64,000 nt of DNA from positions 46,701 through 110,700 of the forward strand of contig NZ_WOTO01000028.1 of the NCBI RefSeq assembly GCF_010993775.1, given 5' to 3'. Source of the stretch: Fodinicola feengrottensis. Its GTDB lineage: Bacteria; Actinomycetota; Actinomycetes; Mycobacteriales; HKI-0501. This document shows positions 56,595 through 64,000 of the stretch, piece by piece. The notes under the pieces are model-generated. The model was not told the DNA's origin. It did no database searches and saw only the letters and a program-made list of their open reading frames with translations. The first letter of the stretch is position 1, and each line of letters begins with the position of its first letter. Position numbers and translations under genes: made by a program.

Positions 56595-57099
56595 GTGACA
56601 GCACCTGCGATCGCCACAGACCGCACGCCTGCGCGCAGGCACGACCCGCGAGTGGATCCCGACCGCAGCACTGCCATCAGTCCAAGCACGGAATTGGTTC
56701 GTGGCGGCACAGTCAGTCACAAGGGTCTGTCGAGCGCCGGCCAGACGAGGTATTCCGAGAGTTGGAATACCTGACGGTGCCATTCAACCCTCCTTGAACG
56801 AGACTGGCGCGGCCAGCTCGCGAGACGACACTCAGACGACCACTCGCAGCGACTTCCGGTGCCGAACGGACACACCCCACCCAGGCACCTACGCCGACAG
56901 GGCTCGTTTAGCGCAGACCGACGCCGGCGGCGATGATGGTCGGGTCCCGGCTCCACTTGCTCCCCACGCCCCGGCTTTCGCCGCTCCGTATACCCGCCGA
57001 TCACCGGCGAATCGGACAGCACCTGGCAGTACGTGTGATCGACAAACTAGCCTGCTTCATTCCACGAGATCCGCCTGTTTGACAGAGGAGGGCTGCGCG
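56595..57099. other. Gene-free stretch with one perfect hairpin
   Basis: No gene with plausible codon use or known motif is seen here. AGGTATTCC-GAGAGTT-GGAATACCT (56748-56772) forms a perfect 9-bp hairpin and is the only clear structure; it may be an operator or a short terminator. The rest may be the remains of a lost gene, but nothing is recognisable. Confidence 0.45.
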
Positions 57100-57751
57100 G
57101 TGGTCACCGAGTACACAGCGCCTGAGGTATTCACGCGCGGCGTTGAGGAGGGGTGGGCAGATCCGGAGGCGGATCCGACCAAAATCGACTGGCCACCACG
57201 GCAGCGCGCGGCAGCGATCTGGTTCGAAGTCGAGGATGGGCGACCGGTTAATCCCTGCGAGCAGCCCGCGATCCAACGGCCCGCAATCAATTGGGCCACT
57301 GGGGCGAAGCCTTGGCTGCCGATGCCCTGGTCACTGTCACCCAGCCGCCATCTGGTCAGCGCTGGGCGCTGCTTGTAAGCCGGGGCGATGGCCACGGATG
57401 GGCGATGCCCGGCGGCTTCGTGGACGGCGGCGAAGCATCAGCGGACGCGGCCGTCCGGGAGCTTCGTGAAGAGACCGGCCTGAACTTGACGATCATCTCG
57501 GATGGGTTGCTGGACGGCCCCAATATGTCCAGGACCCAAGGTGCTCGGGCGAAAGCTGGATGGTCACCTCGCTGCACCAATGCGATCTGGGACACTTGTC
57601 CGACCTCCCGACCGTACGTGGTTTGGATGATGCCGACCTGGCAGCGTGGGTACGTGCGAACGACTACACCGACCTGACCACGCATCTGGCCGAGATCGAC
57701 GGCCACGTTTTTCCGGCTCACATCAAGATGCTGACCACCATCCTGGGCTGA
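57100..57751 (+). CDS. NUDIX hydrolase (two frameshifts)
   Basis: The GTG at 57100 follows GAGGAG by 10 bases. VTEYTAPEVFTRGVEEGWAD and DPTKIDWPPRQRAAAIWFEV lead, after a break near 57285, to RNQLGHWGEALAADALVTV. The Nudix box starts GGFVDGGEASADAAV and ends RELREETGL, with the glutamates that bind metal. A break near 57545 leads to SLHQCDLGHLSDLPTVRGLD, with the ending VFPAHIKMLTTILG. The repaired length is about 216 residues. The N-terminal extension is common in actinobacterial ADP-ribose-type members; the substrate is a nucleoside diphosphate derivative not further identified. Confidence 0.8.
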
Positions 57752-57760
57752 GGGGGTTTT

Positions 57761-57778
57761 AGGTGAATGTCTTCACCT
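57761..57778 (+). terminator. Short hairpin after the NUDIX gene
   Basis: AGGTGAA-TGTC-TTCACCT gives a 7-bp stem with a 4-nt loop, 9 bases past the stop. The perfect 12-bp palindrome AGCGGATCCGCT follows at 57781-57792. The rest of the gap up to 58147 shows no gene or clear signal; it should contain the promoter of the YD-repeat gene. Confidence 0.45.
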
Positions 57779-58147
57779 CCAGCGGATCCGCTCGCGAAAC
57801 TGCCCTGTCTCTAGGGTTCACCTGTCTGGATAAGCGCATGCGGCACATGGTGGCAGGAGGGTACGACACTCCCCATTGAATGGGTGCGCGGCCAAGCCTT
57901 GGGTTCCGAACCGGAACGGGTTGGCGGCTTCTTCACCATTCCACAGGGAAATCTTGACTATCGGTCGGAGAGTTCCACACCCAAGACCAAGGTGGATTTG
58001 GGCTACCATTTTCGACCTAGACCACACGCACGAGGCTTTTGTTCCATGACTTTGTGGCCGAATTGAGATTGTCCCTTCTGAATGCCGGCCCCCCCTGTTA
58101 CTTTCTGCTGGCCGTTTGGCTGGCTTTCACGGGGAAGGCGGGCGAGT

Positions 58148-61100
58148 ATGTCTCGTTTGCGGTTTTTGGCGTGTGCTCTGGCTGTTCTTCTGGTTTTTCA
58201 GCTCCTTCCGGGACTTCAACAACCGGCTGGCGCGGCTGTCGCACGGTCTGCTGGTGGAGCTGCGAGCGCCCCGACGCAGCTGACTGGGACGGCTGCCGGT
58301 CGTCTCGGCAGGGTTCCCACTTCGGCAACCGACAAGCACCTGGGTGGGACGGTGACGTCTCCCGCGGTGCGAGGCGCCGTGCCACCACAGACGAAGTATT
58401 CGTCTCCCGTTCTGCCGGCCAAGCCGAAGCCCGCGCCACAGCACGCCGGTGCTATGACGGAGAAGGCGCCGCCCTCGACCGGAATGACCGCGGCGTCACG
58501 AGAGGTTCCCGGTGCGCGTACGTCCCGGCAAACCGAGTTCGCGAACCCGGACGGCACTCACACGCTTCGTTTTTACGCTGGTACGGCGAATGTCCGTGAC
58601 CAGTCGTCAGGCGCGATGGTTTCCCCTGGACTTGCGACTGAAACCGAGCGCCAGCCGTTTGGTGCCAGCAGATTCCGGCGTCACGACCAGTTTTGGCACC
58701 ACTGGCACCGATCCGTCGTTGGCGACGGTGACCACCGGGTCCACCTCGGTGGGTTTCGGCGTCGACGGCGCCGCTCCTGTGCCGGGGTGTGACCGCGGCG
58801 GACGGCAGTTCGTTGACGTTTAACGGTATTCGCCCGAACGCGAACCTCGATTTGGCCGCTTCTGTCGACGGCGTTAAGGAGAAGATTGTCCTCGCGTCAC
58901 CCGATGCCCCGTCGACGTGGTCTTTTCCGCTGACCCTGGCTGGCCTGACTCCGTCGATAGATCCCGGCTCTGGTGCCGTGGTGCTGAAAGACGCGGCCGG
59001 AGTGCAGCGGGCGTGGATTCCGGCTGGCTGGATGGAGGATTCGAAACTCAGCCCGATCACCAACGATGGCGCGATTTCGCATGCTGTGACGTATTCGCTG
59101 TCCCAGCGCGCGGCGGTGTGTGGGTGGTTCAGGTCAGCCTGGATTCGGGGTGGCTGCATGATCCGGCTCGGCAGTTCCCGGTCGTGGTTGACCCGACGGT
59201 GCGGACGAACACCGACGGGGACACCTATGTGCAGTCGCCGTACACCTCTGACAACTCCGGTGAGGATTTGTTGAAGGTCGGTCATTACACGGACTCGACC
59301 GGTGGGCACAACGCTGCGGCGTATATCGATTTCAACTCGGTTCTGCCGTCGATCCGGAATCAGTATATTGTGGCGGCGACGGTGAATGTGACCGAGGTCT
59401 GGTCGTATTCGTGTCAGGCGGCTGCGATCAGCATGTTCCCGGTCACCGGTTCGTGGGCTGCGACGACGCTCAAGCAGTGGCCGGGAGCGTCGTACGACAC
59501 CAGCCGCGGGGTGACGAAGTCTTTCGCGCACGGGTATAGCTCTGGATGCCCAGCGGCGCGCGAGGGGTTCCCGGTGGACGCGGACCTGATGACTAAGTGG
59601 TCGCATGGCCAGACCGCGGTGTACGGGTTCACGTTGCGCGCGGGCACCACGGACATCAATGACTGGAAGAAGTTCGCGTCCGCGCAGTCGGGTGTGGCGG
59701 CCAACATTCCGTATCTGGACGTGACCTACGAACCTGAGGGCGCGGCGTATGAGATCCGGAACCCGGTTTCAACCCGCCGGTCACGCCCAACCAGTCCGGG
59801 AATCTGGGGGTGGTGGTTTACAACGAGGGTTCCTCGACCTGGCCGGCGAACGGCGCGTGGAAGCTGACGTTCCGGGTGATGAAGGGCTCGACAGTGGTGG
59901 TCGGCCCCGGCACCTACCGGTTCGCGCCCACGGTGACCCTGCCGCCCGGCAGCGACGCGTCGATCACCATCACGGTGCCACCATTGCCACCTGCCCAATA
60001 TCAGTTATGGCTGGACATGGGAAACGCGTCTGGGCAGTTTCTTCTCCTCGACGTACGCGGTGCCGTTCGGGGTGGTGCCGTTCACGGTGGGCGCCGTGGG
60101 TCCCACCGTCACCGCGAACCAGCCCGGGTCGGGCGCGGCGGTGTCGTCGCTGACACCGACCCTGTATGCAGAGGCCACCCCGGCCACGAACGCGAAGTTC
60201 TCGTTCAAGATCTGCGGCGGCACCGCCGCTGCTCCGGTCGGCTGTGCGTCTTCCGGTTGGCAGGTGGCACCCACCTGGACACCACCGGCGGGCACCCTGA
60301 GATGGGGAACGAAGTACTTCTGGACGGTCCAAGCAACTGACCAGGTCACCGCCGGACCGACCTCAGCGCCGATTTGGTTGACCACCGAGGCCCCGCAGCC
60401 AGAGATCACCAGCCATCTGTCCGCGACCAGCGATCCACGCGGCGCGCCCGGAGTGGACGCGCAGATCGGCAATTACACCACCCAGACCCAGGACGCGTCG
60501 ATCAACGTCCCCGGCCCCGCGCTGGCCGTGAACCGCTCATACAACTCAGCTGACCCGCGTACCACCGGCGCATTCGGACCAGGCTGGTCGTCGCTACTGG
60601 ACGTGGGGCTTCGCAGCGACACCGACGGATCGGGCAACGTCGTGATCACCGGCCAGGACGGCCGAGAAACCCGGTTCGGCCATAACCCCGACGGGACGTA
60701 CGCGCCGCCGCTAGGCCAGAACGTCACCCTGGTCTACTCGGCAGCGAACAGCGAATACACCCTGAGAAATCCGAGTGGTCAGCGAACAATATTCGACTCC
60801 GCGGGACATCTGGTGTCCATTGTGGACACCTCCGGGCACACCCAGACCTGGACGGACGACAGCAGCGGACACCTGACGACCATCACCGACGCGATGTCAG
60901 GGCGCTCGCTGCACGTCAACTGGACCAACGGCACCGTCACGTCGATCAGCACCGACCCCCCGCCAACCCGAACGCGCCGCCGCTGACCTGGACCTACCAG
61001 TACACCAACGGCGCGCTCACCACCGCCTGCGCTCCACTGTCGGCGACAGCCTGCACCACCTACCAGTACCAATCCGGCACCCGGTATCGCAGCACGGCCC

Positions 61101-64000
61101 TGGATGACAATCCGTACGCGTACTGGCGACTGGACGACAACTCCGGGACCGCCGCCGGTTCCAGCATCGTTGCCCGTCAGCCCGGCACAGACCAGATCAC
61201 CTATGACAACGTCGACCTCTCGGCGAGAGCGGCGCGACCGGCGGCGACGACACCGCGGCCGGGTTCGACGCAGGCGGATTCGACCCCACCGGCCTAGGTG
61301 GAAACGGTCCCAGCTCCGCGTCATTGCCGGACAAACTCGCCAGCCCCGCGCTGTCACTGTCCGCGGAACTGTGGTTCAAAACCACGAGTAGCGGCGTGTT
61401 GCTCGGGCAACAAAACACTGCCCTGACAGCCACACCCACTCAATTCGTGCCCGTTCTTTACGTGGGAACAGACGGGAAACTACGCGGCCAATGGTGGCAG
61501 GGAGGCATCAATCCGATCACCTCCGCAGCGACCGTCAACGACGGGAACTGGCACCACGCCGTCATCTCGGGGGCGATCAACACCCAGACGCTGTACCTGG
61601 ACGGGGTCGCGCAAGGCACGCTGTCCGGGCTGATCGACCACCAGGCCATCACCAAGATGTTCCTGGGCACCACCCGAACCACAAGTTGGCCGTCCGCGGT
61701 CGACGGGTACGACCCGTTCACCGGCACCATCGACGACGTCGCGATCTACTGGCACCCGCTGGGCGCCACAGGTCGCCGCGCACTACGCCGCTCGCACTCC
61801 CACCCAGAAACTCACCACCGTCGACCAGCCCGGCCACCGATACGCCCAGATCGGCTACGGGCCCACCACCGAACGCCTCACCACACTGACCGACGCCAAC
61901 GGCGGAAACTGGACCCTGGGCGACCCCACCGTCACCACCCCAGACCCAGCCAACCCCGGTGACGTGACCTGGCCGCAGCGATCAGTCACCCTGCACTCGG
62001 ACATCCACCAGGACATCACCTCAGTAGCCGACGTGGACCACGGCGGTCGGCCCGTCAGCCGCACCGACGGCGACACCATGACCGCCTGGGATTACAACGA
62101 CGACGGGTTCGCCACCGGGGTCACCGACGAAAACAACCACTCCACTGTCCGCACCACCGACACCCGCGGTAACACCCTGTCTCGGACCACCTGCTCGGAT
62201 ACGACAGACGCCAACTCGTGTTCAACCAGCTACTACAGCTATTACCTGAACACGGCCGGGCCGCTGGACCCGCGCAACGACAAACTCACGTCCTCATGCG
62301 ACGGGCGCAGCACGAGTCAAACCGACACCACGTACTGCACGACGTACACATACGACACCAACGGCCGGCCGCTGACCGTCACCGAACCTACGTTTGGCGC
62401 CAACGGCACCACACACCCGGTCACGACCTATGCCTACGGCACTGACCCGACCGCCGGTTCATTTGGCCAGCTCGTCTCCGTTGTCGGGCGCCGGAACCAA
62501 CACACCACCCTGGCCTACGCTGCCACTGGCGCCCTCACCGACAGCACGGACCCGCTGGGCTTGGTCACCCACTACGGCTACGACGCACTCGGCCGCGTCA
62601 CCTCAAGCGGCACACACGATGGCAGCCACGACTACGGGACCACTAGCTATACGTACGCCGGCCTGTCCCAGCCCGCGATAGTCACCAGCCCCGCTATCAC
62701 CAACCCGATTACCGGCGCCACACATACAAAACGCGCCACATATACCTACGCCGACGACGGGCAACTGACCCACCTGGACACCAGCGACCTCACAGGTTCC
62801 GACGCGGATCGCGGCTGGTCGTACACCTACGACGGTCATGGCCGACTGGCCACGACGACCTCGCCCGGCGGACAGATCAACAGCACCGGATGGAACACCG
62901 CCGGCGACCCGACCTCGGCGACGACCGCGACCGGGCTGCACCTAGCCACCACCTACAACGACCGGCATCAACTACTCACCACCACCGCCAACGGCGCTGG
63001 CGTCGATCCGCAGGACCCGTCCGCGACCAGCCTGGCATTGGAATCCCGCGCGTACGACCCCGCTGGGCGGCTAGCGCAGGTCACCGACGCGATGGGCGTG
63101 ACCCACACGTACACCTACTGGGACGACGACGGCCTGCAACAGGTGATACTGCCCGGTTACACCCAGGGCGGCACGGCACCGGCACGTGACGTGGTCCAGT
63201 CGCTCTACTTTTACGACGGCGCTGGCCATGTCACCGAGAAACTGGACGCCACCGACGAGACCTACGCGTACGACCCCACAGGCAATCAAACACAGATTGT
63301 CACCTCCACCACCAACATCCCGGCCACCGGCTCCACAACGGAGCCGCCCCCCACCTACCGGCAACAGGACCTGACGCCTGACGCTGACGGCAACATCCTC
63401 ACGACCGCCACCACAGGCCAAGAAAGCCCGGGCCGGACGGAAACCAGCACCGACACGTACGACGCCGCCGGCAACGTGCTGACCGCCAGCCAGATGATCG
63501 ACGCCAGTCATCAGCGGACCACGACCACCGCCCGTGACGCGCGCGGTCTGCCCATCACCGTCACCGATCCCAACGGCGGCATCACCAAGCTCGGGTACGA
63601 CAACAGCGGCGCGCTGTCCACTCAGGCTGAGCCCGCGGTGACCACCTGGACTGCCGGAACCCGAAGCGACAACGTCACATCAACTACCACCTACGGCTAC
63701 GACACCTTCGGGGAATCGACCGGCCAGCGTGACCCGAACGGTGCCCTGACCACCACCGGGTTCACCCTCCTCGACGCCCCGACGACGACGTCACCGAACC
63801 GACGTACACCCCGCCCGGCGGCGGCCCGACGATCACCCCGACCAGTGTCACCAGTTACGACACCCGCGGGCTACCAACTAACACAACCGATCCGCTGGGC
63901 GCGCAGACCAGCTACACGTACGACCCGTACGGGCGACCGGATCACCCAGACCGCCGCAACGCTGCCCCGGCCAGACTCCCGCGTCACCACCACCGGGTAC
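58148..64000 (+). CDS. Large secreted YD-repeat (Rhs-like) protein, 3' end outside window (many frameshifts)
   Basis: A signal peptide MSRLRFLACALAVLLVFQLL opens a protein of at least 1950 residues. In order: a Pro/Thr-rich region; a segment with SLTFNGIRPNANLDLAASVD; a DNRLRE-like domain (VVDPTVRTNTDGDTYVQSPY, about residues 350-530); two Ig-like domains (WPANGAWKLTFRVMKGSTVV; VTANQPGSGAAVSSLTPTLY); a DUF6531-like start (SINVPGPALAVNRSYNSADP); a LamG/concanavalin-like domain (LSAELWFKTTSSGVLLG, GNWHHAVISGAINTQTLYLD); then YD repeats from about residue 1215 (TYTYDTNGRPLTVTEP, HYGYDALGRVTSSG, SYTYDGHGRLATTTSP). Frame changes are seen near 58660, 58790, 59118, 59765, 60030, 60958, 61210 and 61790. 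Such proteins usually end in a variable toxin or effector domain, which would lie past 64000. Confidence 0.85.

Noticed and set aside
56595..57099. A gene in the stretch before the NUDIX gene
   Set aside because: Open frames on both strands are short, lack ribosome sites and known motifs, and overlap a perfect hairpin.
1..64000. CRISPR array or cas genes
   Set aside because: No regularly spaced identical repeats of 25-40 bp and no Cas motifs were seen; repeats found are dispersed or inverted.

Overview
The window is high-GC chromosomal DNA from an actinomycete. This is supported by the overall composition, start codons of ATG, GTG and TTG, many overlapping stop/start pairs (ATGA, GTGA, TGATG), and families typical of the phylum: DUF222/HNH proteins, ECF42 sigma with a DGPF partner, a SARP regulator, CGNR, DUF2180, YD-repeat secreted proteins and NRPS/PKS. 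The hexamer CGTACG is conspicuously common. I cannot fix the genus. Most genes longer than about 500 bp break into two or three overlapping frames that join into one protein of normal length. I therefore read most breaks as single-base indels in a draft consensus, and I annotate the repaired gene spans while stating where each break lies.

Layout. 1-3.0 kb: an efflux-type peptidoglycan-binding adaptor and a lipoprotein, divergent from a two-component system. 3.0-3.4 kb: two long inverted repeats. 3.4-23.1 kb: mixed regulatory and housekeeping genes, comprising two DUF222/HNH proteins, a MOSC-ferredoxin reductase fusion, several dehydrogenases each paired with a divergent regulator, a lipoprotein amidase, a SARP regulator, an MFS pump, a DGPF/ECF42 pair, a metallo-beta-lactamase-fold lipoprotein and an LQRQAGN-motif protein. 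23.2-23.8 kb: a decayed IS256-type transposase.

23.8-40.8 kb: a hybrid NRPS-PKS gene cluster. Two C-A-T NRPS proteins and a KS-ACP protein without an acyltransferase domain form one coupled operon. Opposite lies an operon for an FkbK/FkbJ fusion, FkbI, FkbH and a discrete acyltransferase. There is no FkbG O-methyltransferase, so the expected extender unit is hydroxymalonyl-ACP delivered in trans. A free carrier protein, a shortened C-A protein and an MFS exporter complete the visible cluster. No thioesterase or phosphopantetheinyl transferase was seen.

42.6-50.2 kb: an arsenic-resistance island. It has Acr3, ArsC and DUF2180, two ArsR regulators, and a second operon with a CCG-repeat peptide, an M28 peptidase, a flavoprotein, an MFS pump and an unknown protein; ArsR-like palindromes mark the divergent promoters. 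50.2-51.5 kb looks like a recombination scar: a tRNA-Thr fragment, paired direct repeats and a 3'-truncated MFS gene. 51.6-56.2 kb: an ArsR-rhodanese regulator, a cysteine desulfurase, a methyltransferase, a second flavoprotein monooxygenase and a TetR. Two short elements with 21-bp terminal inverted repeats (21.35-21.61 and 56.32-56.59 kb) share an architecture. 57.1-57.8 kb: a NUDIX hydrolase. 58.1 kb to the end: a very large secreted YD-repeat protein that continues beyond the window.
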